Counted from the first letter of the stretch, positions 50,630 through 59,745 are shown. The stretch is DNA of 64,000 bases from Mesoflavibacter sp037029465 (GCF_037029465.1 NZ_JAYMEM010000028.1:1-64000); one strand, 5' to 3'. Notes: a model not told the origin generated them from the letters alone. Numbers and translations are program-made.

Positions 50630-50971
50630 ATGAAGATAGAAAATACAAAAGCACAAATGCGAAAAGGTGTGTTAGAATACTGCATACTGTCTGTCTTAAA
50701 GGATGAAGACGCTTACGTTGCAGAAATTTTAGACACTTTAAAAGACGCTAAGTTGTTAGTAGTTGAAGGGACAATTTACCCATTATTAACACGACTAAAA
50801 AACGCTGGCTTACTAAGCTACCGTTGGGAAGAGTCTACTTCTGGTCCGCCACGTAAATACTACGGACTAACAGAAACTGGACATATCTTTTTAAAAGAAT
50901 TAACCCAAACTTGGGACGAATTACAAAATGCAGTTAACATAGTAACACAAATTAAATCAACTAAAAAATGA
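50630..50971 (+). CDS. PadR-family transcriptional regulator
   Basis: The protein has 113 residues with a winged helix: RKGVLEYCILSVLKDEDAYV, then VVEGTIYPLLTRLKNAGLLS and SGPPRKYYGLTETG. It is a short PadR-s1 type without long C-terminal helix domain. It overlaps the PspC gene by 4 bp and probably represses this envelope operon. Confidence 0.9.
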   Translation: MKIENTKAQMRKGVLEYCILSVLKDEDAYVAEILDTLKDAKLLVVEGTIYPLLTRLKNAGLLSYRWEESTSGPPRKYYGLTETGHIFLKELTQTWDELQNAVNIVTQIKSTKK

Positions 50972-52833
50972 ATAAAACAGTCAACATAAATTTAGCAGGT
51001 ATATTCTTTCATATAGATGAAGATGCATACTTAAAATTACAGCGCTATCTTGAGGCTATAAAACGTTCATTTACTGACTCTCAAGGTCGCGAAGAAATTA
51101 TATCTGATATTGAGGCTAGGATTTCGGAATTATTTACAGAACGCATGAAGACCGAAAGACAAGTTATTGGTAACAAAGAAGTTGAAGAGGTTATTGCAAT
51201 TATGGGACAACCTGAAGATTATCTTGTTGATGACGAGATTTTTGAAGACGAACCTTCTAGCAAAACTAAAAACACTTACAGATCTAGCAGTAGTAAAAAA
51301 CTATACAGAGATACAGACAACTCTTATATTGGTGGTGTATCTGCTGGTTTAGCCCATTACTTTGGTATTGACGCTATTTGGATACGTTTAATCTGGATTT
51401 TACTTGTGTTTGGTGCTGGTACTGGTGTATTCTTGTACATTTTACTTTGGATTTTGGTACCTGAAGCTAAAACAACTGCAGAAAAGCTTACCATGACTGG
51501 TGAAGCTGTAAATATTAGTAACATTGAAAAAAAAATTCGTGACGGATTTGATAGCGTAAGCGAAAATGTTAAAAATATAGACTTTCAAAAACATGCAGAT
51601 AAGCTAAAAGAGGGTTTTGAGCATGCGTCGGATAACATTAGTGATTCTGTAAAACGCATACCTACAAATAAAATTAAAGACAATAGTAAATCTTTTTTTG
51701 ACGGTTTAGGTAATCTTATTAAAGGTGTTTTTAAAATCTTTGCAAAAATCATAGGACTATTTATTGTCTTAGCAACCATAGCTGGTACAATTGCATTAAC
51801 CGTTGGATTAATTATAGGTTCTTTTTTTGATAGTAATATCCATTTTTTAGACAGCGACTTAATGGAGTTATCTACCACTAGCGGTATGTCTTTTGAGCTA
51901 TTATCAATCTTAATCTTTATTGTATCAGTAATTCCGCTTATATTTTTATTCTACTTAGGTTTAAAAATATTGATTTCTAACTTAAAACCATTAAGTAACG
52001 TTGCTAAGTTTACATTACTAGGTTTATGGCTTTTATCTTTAATAGGACTAATTACTATATCAATTAACCAAGGTCTAAGTTACAGCGAAAAAGCGCCAGT
52101 AATTATTAACGAGAAGATTGAAACTATTAAAAGCACAGATACTTTAGTTGTAGCAATGAAAGGTAATGATCATTTTGCTGGAGATTATTATAGACGTTAT
52201 CATAATTTTAGAACTGGTTTTGATGAAAACGGAGAAAAGGTAACTTTTTCTCAAGACATAAGAGTAAATATTAAATCTACTAGTGATAGTGTTGCAAAAA
52301 TTAAAGTCTTTAAATCTTCTAGAGGTAGGACTTTTGAAAGTGCAAAAGAACGAGCAAAATCTATTGAATACAATTATAGTGTTAATGATAATAAACTAGA
52401 ATTAGATAATTATTTTCTAATACCAAACACAGAAGCTAAACGTGATCAAAAAGTAGAAATTACCGTTTACTTGCCAGAAGGAAGCGTAATTTACAACAAC
52501 CCTAATACAGAAAGTTTTATAAGCTACAGTAGTTTTGATGGCTATTTAAGAGAAAATACAGGTCATTATTTTAAGATAGAACAAAACAATGCAACTTGTT
52601 TAGATTGTCCTGAAGACCAAGATGAAGATGAAGATGAAAACGAATTAAAAATTAACGTAGACTTAGATGGAGAAACCTCTAAAATTAAATTTAATGAAGA
52701 TGGTTTTGAAGCCAAAGGTGAAAACTTAAAAATCAAAATAAACGATACTGTTTTTGATGCAAGTACCAAAAATGTAAAAGTTATTATAGATGATGAAGAA
52801 GGTATAAACATCACAAATAATAAAAAAGAATAA
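50968..52833 (+). CDS. PspC-domain membrane protein with HAAS-like N-terminus
   Basis: The protein has 621 residues. Residues ~1-75 contain the HAAS-like helical segment (HIDEDAYLKLQRYLEAIKRS, EIISDIEARISELF). Residues ~108-170 hold the PspC domain (GGVSAGLAHYFGIDAIWIRL). Several transmembrane helices follow (~255-375). The C-terminal ~230 residues resemble a beta-rich DUF2807-like adhesin or toast-rack domain, ending in an acidic tail. It is probably an envelope-stress sensor paired with the PadR regulator. Confidence 0.87.
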   Translation: MNKTVNINLAGIFFHIDEDAYLKLQRYLEAIKRSFTDSQGREEIISDIEARISELFTERMKTERQVIGNKEVEEVIAIMGQPEDYLVDDEIFEDEPSSKTKNTYRSSSSKKLYRDTDNSYIGGVSAGLAHYFGIDAIWIRLIWILLVFGAGTGVFLYILLWILVPEAKTTAEKLTMTGEAVNISNIEKKIRDGFDSVSENVKNIDFQKHADKLKEGFEHASDNISDSVKRIPTNKIKDNSKSFFDGLGNLIKGVFKIFAKIIGLFIVLATIAGTIALTVGLIIGSFFDSNIHFLDSDLMELSTTSGMSFELLSILIFIVSVIPLIFLFYLGLKILISNLKPLSNVAKFTLLGLWLLSLIGLITISINQGLSYSEKAPVIINEKIETIKSTDTLVVAMKGNDHFAGDYYRRYHNFRTGFDENGEKVTFSQDIRVNIKSTSDSVAKIKVFKSSRGRTFESAKERAKSIEYNYSVNDNKLELDNYFLIPNTEAKRDQKVEITVYLPEGSVIYNNPNTESFISYSSFDGYLRENTGHYFKIEQNNATCLDCPEDQDEDEDENELKINVDLDGETSKIKFNEDGFEAKGENLKIKINDTVFDASTKNVKVIIDDEEGINITNNKKE

Positions 52834-52868
52834 CCACCAATCAATCAATCAATCAAAAAACATCAATT

Positions 52869-52922
52869 ATGGTCGCATTAATCGAATATATAATTAATAC
52901 CATTATAGATATTTTAGTCTAA
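52869..52922 (+). CDS. Possible 17-residue peptide
   Basis: ATG 52869 to TAA 52920-52922 encodes MVALIEYIINTIIDILV, a hydrophobic peptide between the PspC stop and the terminator. It could be a small membrane protein or chance. The only support is its position in the transcript. Confidence 0.25.
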   Translation: MVALIEYIINTIIDILV

Positions 52923-52952
52923 AACAACCATTATTAACCACTAAAAGTAGCT

Positions 52953-52988
52953 ACCATCTCAAACAAAATAAAGTTTGGGATGGTTTTT
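52953..52988 (+). terminator. Intrinsic terminator of the PadR-PspC operon
   Basis: CCATCTCAAAC and GTTTGGGATGG pair around AAAATAAA and are followed by TTTTT. Confidence 0.75.
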
Positions 52989-52991
52989 GTT

Positions 52992-52999
52992 TATATTTG
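52992..52999 (+). promoter_or_regulatory. -7 box TATATTTG of the head-GIN gene
   Basis: An exact TAnnTTTG match 24 bp upstream of ATG 53023, immediately after the terminator. The gene is therefore separately transcribed from the PspC operon. Confidence 0.5.
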
Positions 53000-53022
53000 C
53001 CCGTAACAATATTATTATAAAA

Positions 53023-53841
53023 ATGAACAAACCAATACTTTTAGTTTTATGTGTATTAATGTCTACTTTATCTATCGCCCAAGATAAAGTAAAAGGTAGC
53101 AGAGTATTATCTACTAACACAACAGATATTAACCCTTTTAACAGACTATTACTAACCGAAGATTTTGAGGTGAAACTGGTAAAAGCCGAAACTGCTGCAG
53201 TAAAAATAATAATTGACGAGAACCTGCATGATTACATAAAAATCATCGATAAAGACAGCACACTTACCTTAAAAACAACAGCAAAATTAAGATTTAAAAA
53301 ACAAGAAATTACCGTATTTTATACAGATGCTTTAAATACTATTGAATTGAAGGAAGAAGCAGAAATATTCTCTGAAAATAGTCTAAAATTTAACGATTTA
53401 ACTTTAGTTACTTCAGATAACTCTAGAGCTTTTTTAACTGTTGAATGTACAATGATTAAACACATAAATGAAGGTAAAGCACGAAATAAACTAAACATTA
53501 CTGCAGATAATGTTACTTTAGAGTTAAACGGTGACAGTAAAATTGAAGCATTAATTAATGCCTCAAAAATTGAAGCAGATTTACTAGAAAGTGCAGATGC
53601 ACAAATAGAAGGAGACGCTAAAGACTTAGACTTAAATGTTGATAATTCTTCTGAATTTAACGGAGAAAAACTTAGCATTAAAGACATAAACATTACAACT
53701 CTTAATCGTGCAGAAGCTAAGGTAAATGCCTCTAGTGACCTCAACATAAATGCTTCTGGCACTTCTGAAATTGAAATTTATGGTAGTCCAAAAATCAATA
53801 TAGAATCTTTTGAAGATAATGCTATTTTAAAGAAGAAGTAA
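53023..53841 (+). CDS. Head-GIN (DUF2807) exported protein
   Basis: ATG 53023 (MNKPILLVLCVLMSTLSIAQ) gives 272 residues with a clear signal peptide. An earlier frame start at 52975 lies upstream of the promoter box and is rejected. The mature protein shows DUF2807 right-handed beta-helix repeats (ITADNVTLELNGDSKIEALI, LNINASGTSEIEIYGSPKI). It is periplasmic or outer-membrane associated and of unknown function. Confidence 0.82.
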   Translation: MNKPILLVLCVLMSTLSIAQDKVKGSRVLSTNTTDINPFNRLLLTEDFEVKLVKAETAAVKIIIDENLHDYIKIIDKDSTLTLKTTAKLRFKKQEITVFYTDALNTIELKEEAEIFSENSLKFNDLTLVTSDNSRAFLTVECTMIKHINEGKARNKLNITADNVTLELNGDSKIEALINASKIEADLLESADAQIEGDAKDLDLNVDNSSEFNGEKLSIKDINITTLNRAEAKVNASSDLNINASGTSEIEIYGSPKINIESFEDNAILKKK

Positions 53842-53860
53842 TTGTTAAGATTAACGTATA

Positions 53861-53897
53861 AAAAAAAGGTGTTTAAACAAGTTTAAACACCTTTTTT
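53861..53897. terminator. Bidirectional intrinsic terminator
   Basis: AAAAAGGTGTTTAAAC and GTTTAAACACCTTTTT form a near-perfect stem with A and T runs between convergent genes. Confidence 0.85.
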
Positions 53898-53919
53898 AGT
53901 TTGATAGTTAGTTGATTAT

Positions 53920-54498
53920 TTACTTTTGGCCAAAACTTAAATTAAAATTTATTTCAATTTCATTAGAAACAACTATTAAACCTAAAGCTTTTTTAGGTGC
54001 TTCTAGACCAAAATCTGTAATATCCAATTTTAATTTTCCCCATACACAAAGCTCTTCTTCATCTTTAATAGTTACAGGTAAAGTGTAAGATTGTGTTTTA
54101 CCTGCAATAAAGATTTCAACCTTTGCTGTTACTGTGTTTTCTTTTTTATTGGTTTTATTTATTTCTTTTAAATGAAGTTTAATTTCTGGATAAGTTTCGG
54201 TTTTTAAAAGCTTATTAAAATCTTTATTTATAGCCTTACTTCCGCAGTCAAAACATTGATTATCTAACACCAATTTGGCTTGATCAAAGACTAATTTGTT
54301 GTCTTTAATTTGATAATAAAGCGGTATTGGATTTTCTATTTGTTTTAAATTAAAATCGCATTTAAAACTGTTAACGTTGGTTTTTCCTTTAATCAACAGT
54401 TCGCTTTTTGGTAAGATTACAACCGAGGTATTGTTAACCATAACTTTAGTAAAAGCCAATGTTGAAAAAATAACAAGTATAAAAATTAACTTTTTCAT
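53920..54498 (-). CDS. YceI-family exported protein
   Basis: The protein has 192 residues with a signal peptide. The YceI lipocalin-like barrel pattern is present: SELLIKGKTNVNSFKCDF, then FNKLLKTETYPEIKLHLKEI, FIAGKTQSYTLPVTI and a final EIEINFNLSF. Two Cys (QCFDCG) may form a disulfide. YceI proteins bind isoprenoid lipids in the periplasm. It is separately transcribed from the second YceI gene at 55909. Confidence 0.82.
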   Translation of the reverse strand: MKKLIFILVIFSTLAFTKVMVNNTSVVILPKSELLIKGKTNVNSFKCDFNLKQIENPIPLYYQIKDNKLVFDQAKLVLDNQCFDCGSKAINKDFNKLLKTETYPEIKLHLKEINKTNKKENTVTAKVEIFIAGKTQSYTLPVTIKDEEELCVWGKLKLDITDFGLEAPKKALGLIVVSNEIEINFNLSFGQK

Positions 54499-54525
54499 GA
54501 TTACAATCCTGATTTTTTAAATTTA

Positions 54526-54560
54526 CAAAACAAACCTCAAATTTCATGAGGTCTGTTTTG
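54526..54560 (-). terminator. Hairpin terminator downstream of the porin-like gene
   Basis: CAAAACAAACCTCA and TGAGGTCTGTTTTG pair with one mismatch. It lies between the porin-like stop and the start of the downstream YceI gene. Confidence 0.6.
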
Positions 54561-54611
54561 CAATTTATGTAAATTAAACTAATTCAAAAATATTACAATA
54601 ATTCTTGTGTA

Positions 54612-55880
54612 TTAGAAGCTAATTGCTGCTTCTACCATTAATCCTTTAAATTCTCCTTCATCATATAATCCTCCTGTAAAACCATCTCCGTCATAAGTTT
54701 GGTTTACGTATTCTGCTTTTAGTAAGATGTTTTTAGTCATAAACCATCCAGCTCCTACTTGGAATCTATCTATATTTACATCTCCTCCTACTTCTTCAGA
54801 GTCTACTGTGTTATATCTAGCTCCTAAGTACACATTTTCTTTTTCTCCAAAACGATACACTACTTCTCCTGCGTATTGCATTGTGTTTCTTGTATCTGTA
54901 TCTCCTGAAGATTTACCTGTAGCGCTTTCTACAGTTCCGAAAAACTCTAACCCTTTATACTTAACAAATGGGTTAAACATAATTGCTGTTATACTATTTT
55001 TAAAACTTGGTGCAAAACGTCCTGATCTAAAATTATCTGATGTAGCAGATTCTGCTTGCATCACGTTATAATATCTAGATCCTGCACGATCTGCAGAATA
55101 TAAATATAAGTTTGGTACATATCCTGTGTTATATAAAGATCCTGTTAATCTAAATCTAAAGTCTTCGTTAAACTGTTTGTCGTATCCTAACTTAGCTAAG
55201 AAAGAAGCTCCACCAGTCATTCCTGAAGCATTTTCTTCTACAGATTGGTTTAATTTTCCGTTAGAGAAACCTAACATACCGATAAATCCATTTCTTCTAT
55301 AATAAACTTCTGCACCAACTTCTGTTGTAAATGCATCCATTATTAAATTACCTACAAATGGGTTGTGAATAGATTGAGCATTATCTGTTCTTCTAAAGTG
55401 TGCATCACCATAGTTGTTTTCCATATGTCCAATCTTAATTGTAGTGTATTTCATTAAATCACTTAATAGACCTTCATCTATAAAATCTAAGTTATCAATT
55501 TGGAAGTAACCACCTTTTACATATGGCTCATTGTGATGTCTAGAAGATAAATAAGTTCTTAAATGCATTCTCACACCTTTAGCTAAAGCTACATCTAAAT
55601 CTAAGTTTGCTGTTGCAAGGTTAAAGTTGTAACCAATTCCTGCTAATGGTACTGCATCAGAATTGTAATGGTCTAAAGCTTGATATTGTAATGTTGATGC
55701 ACCACCAATTCTAACTTTTACGTTTTCAAATGTAGATAAAGTATCTTTTGGTGCTTCAAATACATTAATACCGTTTTTATCTGGTTGTCTGTAATTATCT
55801 AAGTTTCTGTTTTGCGCAAATACGCTTAATCCTGATAGCATTAAAACTACTATTAATGCATGTTTAAATATTGATTTCAT
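54612..55880 (-). CDS. Porin-like outer-membrane beta-barrel protein
   Basis: The protein has 422 residues with a signal peptide ending near VFAQ. It has repeated amphipathic strands (DVALAKGVRMHLRTYLSSRH, FFGTVESATGKSSGDT) and a C-terminal Phe-ending strand (LMVEAAISF), the outer-membrane insertion signal. It looks like a trimeric porin of the DcaP or phosphate-selective type. The substrate is unknown. It lies in one direction with two YceI genes, which suggests a shared physiological role. Confidence 0.75.
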   Translation of the reverse strand: MKSIFKHALIVVLMLSGLSVFAQNRNLDNYRQPDKNGINVFEAPKDTLSTFENVKVRIGGASTLQYQALDHYNSDAVPLAGIGYNFNLATANLDLDVALAKGVRMHLRTYLSSRHHNEPYVKGGYFQIDNLDFIDEGLLSDLMKYTTIKIGHMENNYGDAHFRRTDNAQSIHNPFVGNLIMDAFTTEVGAEVYYRRNGFIGMLGFSNGKLNQSVEENASGMTGGASFLAKLGYDKQFNEDFRFRLTGSLYNTGYVPNLYLYSADRAGSRYYNVMQAESATSDNFRSGRFAPSFKNSITAIMFNPFVKYKGLEFFGTVESATGKSSGDTDTRNTMQYAGEVVYRFGEKENVYLGARYNTVDSEEVGGDVNIDRFQVGAGWFMTKNILLKAEYVNQTYDGDGFTGGLYDEGEFKGLMVEAAISF

Positions 55881-55908
55881 TTTGTTTGGGTTTTTAATTA
55901 GTTATTGT

Positions 55909-56493
55909 TTATTGTAATTTGATATTGAATTTTATTGTTAAGTCGTCACCAGTTTTTATGGTTCCTAGTAATGCTGTTGGTGGTTCTACACCGTAACTGG
56001 TCATTTTGATAGATTTTTCTCCTACAATAGACACTTTATTATCTTCTGTTTTTAATTTAAATTTTAAAAGAATTTTTTGAGTGTTTCCTGTAATAGTAAG
56101 GTTTCCGTAAGCTTCTACACTATAAGTATTATCACTTACTTTTGTAATGCTTTTTGCGCTTAAATAGTTAAATTTTATTGAAGAATACTTATCTGTTTCT
56201 AAAGCTTTGTAAGTGTTTTTGTCCATAGACTTTTTACCACTTTTTAAACTTTCTGAAATGATTTCGACATTTAACTTATTAATGTTTAATGTTTCTTCTG
56301 TAACCTCAATTTGTATGTTTCCTTTTACATCTTCTGCATCTACGTGCCAATCGTGTAAACTTGAAGTCCCATAAACTTTTAAGTCTGAGCTTGAATTACT
56401 TACTTTATAAGATTGAGAAAAAATTTGTGTTGAAAATGATAGAAAAGTAACTAGCGTTAATAATGTTACTTTTAATTTGATTTGAGAGTTCAT
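55909..56493 (-). CDS. YceI-family exported protein
   Basis: The protein has 194 residues with a signal peptide. SDLKVYGTSSLHDWHVDAED is the characteristic N-terminal strand of the family, followed by MDKNTYKALETDKYSSIKF, YGNLTITGNTQKILLKF and GVEPPTALLGTIKTGDD. It lies 28 bp upstream of the porin-like gene and probably forms one transcript with it. Lipid binding in the periplasm is the family function. Confidence 0.88.
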   Translation of the reverse strand: MNSQIKLKVTLLTLVTFLSFSTQIFSQSYKVSNSSSDLKVYGTSSLHDWHVDAEDVKGNIQIEVTEETLNINKLNVEIISESLKSGKKSMDKNTYKALETDKYSSIKFNYLSAKSITKVSDNTYSVEAYGNLTITGNTQKILLKFKLKTEDNKVSIVGEKSIKMTSYGVEPPTALLGTIKTGDDLTIKFNIKLQ

Positions 56494-56518
56494 AGTAATT
56501 TGCTTTAAAATTATATGA

Positions 56519-56526
56519 CAAATATA
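56519..56526 (-). promoter_or_regulatory. -7 box of the YceI-porin operon
   Basis: Reads TATATTTG on the reverse strand, 26 bp upstream of the ATG at 56493, with a TTTG about 25 bp further upstream. Confidence 0.5.
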
Positions 56527-56660
56527 AGAAGAAACTCCGCCTTATTTTATGACAAATATCAGCATAATTCAAATTTGATATTTAACCAGAAATACTGTTA
56601 AAAACCTGAAAAAACTTAATTACTAAAACGTTTTTTATCTTATAAAACCGCATAAAAAAA

Positions 56661-56680
56661 CCGAAGCTGATTTGCTTCGG
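56661..56680 (-). terminator. Intrinsic terminator of trxB
   Basis: CCGAAGC and GCTTCGG hairpin with flanking A and T runs, 30 bp downstream of the trxB stop. Confidence 0.78.
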
Positions 56681-56710
56681 TTTAACTTTGTAAGTTTTAA
56701 CTTACTTTAT

Positions 56711-57694
56711 TTAGTAGTTTGTTGCTGTATTAACTTCAAAAGAAGCATCTTTAGACGCTAAGTAACGTTCTGCATCTAATGCTGCCATACAACCTGTTCC
56801 TGCAGCTGTTATTGCTTGTCTATATACATGATCTGCAGCATCACCGCTTACAAACACTCCTTCTATATTAGTTTTAGAAGTACCCGGTTTTGCATTTATA
56901 ATATAACCTGTTTCATCTAAGTCTAAATAATCTTTAAAGATATCTGTGTTAGGTTTATGCCCAATTGCTACAAAAAACCCTGTTGCAGGAATCTCGTGCT
57001 TTTCATTGGTTTGGTTATTAAATACTCTAACACCTGTTACAACTTGTCCATCACCTAAAACCTCATCAGTCTCTGTGTTGTATAAAATCTCAATGTTTTC
57101 TGTATTCTTTACGCGTTCTGCCATGATTTTAGATGCTCTAAACTCGTCACGTCTTACTAACATGGTTACTTTTTTACAAAGTTTTGATAAGTAATGAGCT
57201 TCTTCACAAGCGCTGTCTCCTGCTCCTACAATTACAACTTCTTGGTTACGATAGAAAAATCCATCACAAACTGCACATGCAGAAACACCGCCACCAAGTT
57301 TTAGATATTTCTGTTCAGATTCTAAACCTAAATATTTTGCACTTGCTCCTGTTGAAATGATTACTGTTTGACAGTGAATTTCTGTTTCATCATTTACCCA
57401 AACTTTATGGATATCTCCAGAAAAATCTACTTTAGTAATCCACCCGTTTCTAATATCTGTTCCAAAACGCTCAGCTTGAGCCTGTAATTGCATCATCATT
57501 TCTGGACCTGTAATACCTTCTGGATAACCCGGGAAGTTTTCAACATCATTAGTTGTTGTTAATTGTCCTCCTGGTTGATTTCCTTGGTATAAAACTGGAT
57601 TCATATTTGCTCTAGCTGCATATATTGCTGCTGTATAACCAGCTGGACCAGAACCTATTATTAAGCATTTAACTTTTTCTATTGTATCTGACAT
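56711..57694 (-). CDS. trxB: Thioredoxin-disulfide reductase
   Basis: The preferred start is 57694 (MSDTIEKVKCLIIGSGPAGY, 327 residues); an ATG four codons upstream at 57706 is possible. It has an FAD-binding GSGPAGY, the redox-active CAVC (~residues 137-140) in SACAVCDGF, an NADPH-binding GAGDSACEEA and C-terminal FVSGDAADHVYRQAITAAGTG. It transfers electrons from NADPH to thioredoxin in the cytosol. Confidence 0.95.
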   Translation of the reverse strand: MSDTIEKVKCLIIGSGPAGYTAAIYAARANMNPVLYQGNQPGGQLTTTNDVENFPGYPEGITGPEMMMQLQAQAERFGTDIRNGWITKVDFSGDIHKVWVNDETEIHCQTVIISTGASAKYLGLESEQKYLKLGGGVSACAVCDGFFYRNQEVVIVGAGDSACEEAHYLSKLCKKVTMLVRRDEFRASKIMAERVKNTENIEILYNTETDEVLGDGQVVTGVRVFNNQTNEKHEIPATGFFVAIGHKPNTDIFKDYLDLDETGYIINAKPGTSKTNIEGVFVSGDAADHVYRQAITAAGTGCMAALDAERYLASKDASFEVNTATNY

Positions 57695-57718
57695 ATTAAA
57701 TTTCATTTTAATCTATAA

Positions 57719-57726
57719 CAAATGTA
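57719..57726 (-). promoter_or_regulatory. -7 box of trxB
   Basis: Reads TACATTTG on the reverse strand. Its distance of 25 bp to ATG 57694 (13 bp to 57706) favours the shorter trxB protein. Confidence 0.45.
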
Positions 57727-57875
57727 GTTTTTTTAATAAAAACCTTACCTAGAAGTTATTAAAAGTTATTATCTGCAAATAAATAGAGTTTATATTTTAC
57801 TGTTTTTAGATTAATTTAAGAGTGATTTTAGCTAATTATTAGTAACTTACGGTAATATGAAAAACTAAAACCAAA

Positions 57876-58286
57876 ATGGGCGTGATAGCAACTAACAAAA
57901 ACCAAAACATTTTAATTTACAGCTCTGATAATAGTATTGGTAAGCAAGCCATAGCTTATTTAGAGGACAGTAAAAATAAAGTATTTACTATTGACGTGAC
58001 TAAAACTAAAGTTTCTGGTACGCAATGGTTAGAAATATTTCAAAATCTGAAACTACACCCAAAAGATTTTGTAAATAAAGAACATCCTGATTTTAGCAAA
58101 AAATATAATAAAGACGCTAAGTTATCTAAACAAGATTGGATTAAGATTGTTCAAAACAATCCAACCGTTATGACTAATCCTGTACTTATTGTAAAAGATA
58201 ATTTTTATAAAATCGAAACACCTTCAGATATTAGAAAGTATATAGACAGTACTTCTGAAGAAATTGATGAGAAAAAACATATTTAA
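57876..58286 (+). CDS. ArsC/Spx-like thioredoxin-fold protein without cysteine
   Basis: The protein has 136 residues. The fold pattern (ILIYSSDNSIGKQAIAYLED, LSKQDWIKIVQNNPTVMTNP, VLIVKDNFYKIETP) is that of the ArsC/Spx family, with the cis-Pro segment TNPVLI. The usual catalytic Cys position (YCxxC in relatives) is Ser (YSSDNS), and no Cys exists anywhere in the protein. It therefore cannot act by the classical thiol chemistry. It may be a binding or regulatory relative. Confidence 0.75.
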   Translation: MGVIATNKNQNILIYSSDNSIGKQAIAYLEDSKNKVFTIDVTKTKVSGTQWLEIFQNLKLHPKDFVNKEHPDFSKKYNKDAKLSKQDWIKIVQNNPTVMTNPVLIVKDNFYKIETPSDIRKYIDSTSEEIDEKKHI

Positions 58287-58304
58287 TTTATATTAAACAT
58301 AAAA

Positions 58305-58336
58305 AAAAGGTCTGAAATTATTCAGACCTTTTTTTT
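58305..58336. terminator. Bidirectional intrinsic terminator
   Basis: AAAAGGTCTGAA and TTCAGACCTTTT stem with A and T runs between convergent genes. Confidence 0.82.
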
Positions 58337-58352
58337 GTTTGTGTATCTATTA

Positions 58353-58802
58353 TTAGCTTAAATCTTCTAGAGTTTTAATATTAGATAACCCATTTTCAAT
58401 AGTTATTTTTTGTTTTTCTAACACATTTTTAGTTGATAATGGTAACGATGTTTCATTTAAAACTTCGTTGTACTCTTCTACTGAAGATTTTTCTCCTCTA
58501 ATAGCTTCTTCTAACATAGACTCTTCATTATCTGAAGAAAACACCTTTTTTACATCCATCCAAGCTCTATGTGCATCTCCAATTAAACTTCCTCCTTTAT
58601 CTACCTCTTGATTAAAAGATTTAATTTCTCCTTTTAACTCGTGTCCAAACTCGTAACGCTCTTGTGCTTTTTGATTAAAATAGCTTTTTAAAGAGTTGTT
58701 TTCTACGTTTTCTGCAGCTTTTTTAAACCCTTTTTCTGCATCATAAGTTTTTTCTAATAAGTTGTTCAGTTTATTTCCTACTTGTTCTGTGTAAGTTGCC
58801 AT
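58353..58802 (-). CDS. DUF2383 / PA2169-family four-helix protein
   Basis: The protein has 149 residues: NKLNNLLEKTYDAEKGFKKA, a repeated ESMLEEAIRGEKSSVEEYNE, and KQKITIENGLSNIKTLEDL. The four-helix ferritin-like layout is typical of PA2169 proteins. Family members are often stress-induced. It lies with DUF1328, YtxH and holin-family genes in a reverse-strand group. Confidence 0.85.
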   Translation of the reverse strand: MATYTEQVGNKLNNLLEKTYDAEKGFKKAAENVENNSLKSYFNQKAQERYEFGHELKGEIKSFNQEVDKGGSLIGDAHRAWMDVKKVFSSDNEESMLEEAIRGEKSSVEEYNEVLNETSLPLSTKNVLEKQKITIENGLSNIKTLEDLS

Positions 58803-58822
58803 AATTTTTGATTTTTTGGTTG

Positions 58823-58984
58823 TTAGTTTTCGGTAATCTCTTTATATAAAGAACCAATGAATAAGACAACGAATAAGAAGAAACAGAGCTTTGCAAAAAA
58901 AGCTAAATTTCCTGCTATATTACCAAATCCTAAAATGGCTGCAACAAATGCTAAAAATATAAAGAGTACGGTCCAACGTAACAT
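58823..58984 (-). CDS. DUF1328-family small membrane protein
   Basis: ATG at 58984 to TAA at 58823 gives 53 residues. MLRWTVLFIFLAFVAAILGF and GNIAGNLAFFAKLCFFLFVV are the two helices of the YtjA/DUF1328 family. It is too short to be found by length alone. It lies 20 bp upstream of the DUF2383 gene in the same direction, so the two form a transcript. Confidence 0.82.
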   Translation of the reverse strand: MLRWTVLFIFLAFVAAILGFGNIAGNLAFFAKLCFFLFVVLFIGSLYKEITEN

Positions 58985-59143
58985 ATTATATATGATTAAT
59001 TAATAGATCTGACTTTCAAATCTTGTAATAAAGATAAAGATTTAACCAGACACAAACACACTGTTTAACAAGGGTTTAATCTAAGTTTAACTGCTATTAA
59101 CAGTAAAAATTATTTTTTAAGAATGTGTTAAGAATGGAATAAA

Positions 59144-59166
59144 AAAAAGCGCTTAATGCGCTTTTT
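59144..59166 (-). terminator. Intrinsic terminator
   Basis: AAAAAGCGC and GCGCTTTTT around TTAAT, downstream of the reverse-strand gene ending at 59193. It separates this operon from the DUF1328 gene. Confidence 0.78.
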
Positions 59167-59192
59167 ATAAATAAGGTTTAAAATATTATTCT

Positions 59193-59393
59193 TTATCTAA
59201 TTATCTTTTTGATTAGCATCATAACTCCTACTTTAGAAGCCATTTTAAAACCTGTTTGTAACCACGTGTAGGGTTGCAAAGTTTCTTTAAAATCACTTTT
59301 TACAACTTTAAGCTCTTCCCATGCAATTTGCTTTTCTAATTGCAGCCTTCTTAGATCTCTTTTAATATCTTCTTGTGTTCTATATTGCTTCAT
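59193..59393 (-). CDS. Small conserved protein of the YtxH/holin operon
   Basis: The protein has 66 residues: a charged N-terminal helix (EDIKRDLRRLQLEKQIAWEE) and a hydrophobic C-terminal stretch (KMASKVGVMMLIKKIIR). It is 2 bp downstream of the holin-family gene, so it is co-transcribed. Unknown function. Confidence 0.65.
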   Translation of the reverse strand: MKQYRTQEDIKRDLRRLQLEKQIAWEELKVVKSDFKETLQPYTWLQTGFKMASKVGVMMLIKKIIR

Positions 59394-59395
59394 AA

Positions 59396-59743
59396 TTAGT
59401 CAAAAAAGGTTTTAGAAAGTGATGCAATGACTTTATTATTAATGTGACTTCTAAAAGTATAAAACAATACAGAAATTAGTATAAATATTGCACCAACTAT
59501 TAGATAACCTAATGAAACGCTATCTAAAGCTTTACCTATACCTATTGCTGCGGAAATTGCTAAAAACAAAAGTCCAACCAAAATAAAAGCACCAACTACA
59601 ACAGCTTTTACCAACAAACTTACAGAAGATGTAAGTTGTTGGAATATTTTAAGCTTGTAGTACTCATGAGATTTTTTTAAAAACTCTTCGCCTTTATCTA
59701 CCGCTTGACTTGAAGTTTGGTTAATTTGATCAAATACAGACAT
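59396..59743 (-). CDS. Phage-holin-family (Holin-X, superfamily III) membrane protein
   Basis: The protein has 115 residues with two strong hydrophobic segments (SLLVKAVVVGAFILVGLLFL and LGYLIVGAIFILISVLFYTF) after a soluble N-terminal helix. Despite the family name it is a chromosomal envelope protein commonly paired with YtxH. It is 2 bp downstream of the YtxH gene. Confidence 0.78.
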   Translation of the reverse strand: MSVFDQINQTSSQAVDKGEEFLKKSHEYYKLKIFQQLTSSVSLLVKAVVVGAFILVGLLFLAISAAIGIGKALDSVSLGYLIVGAIFILISVLFYTFRSHINNKVIASLSKTFFD

Positions 59744-59745
59744 TA

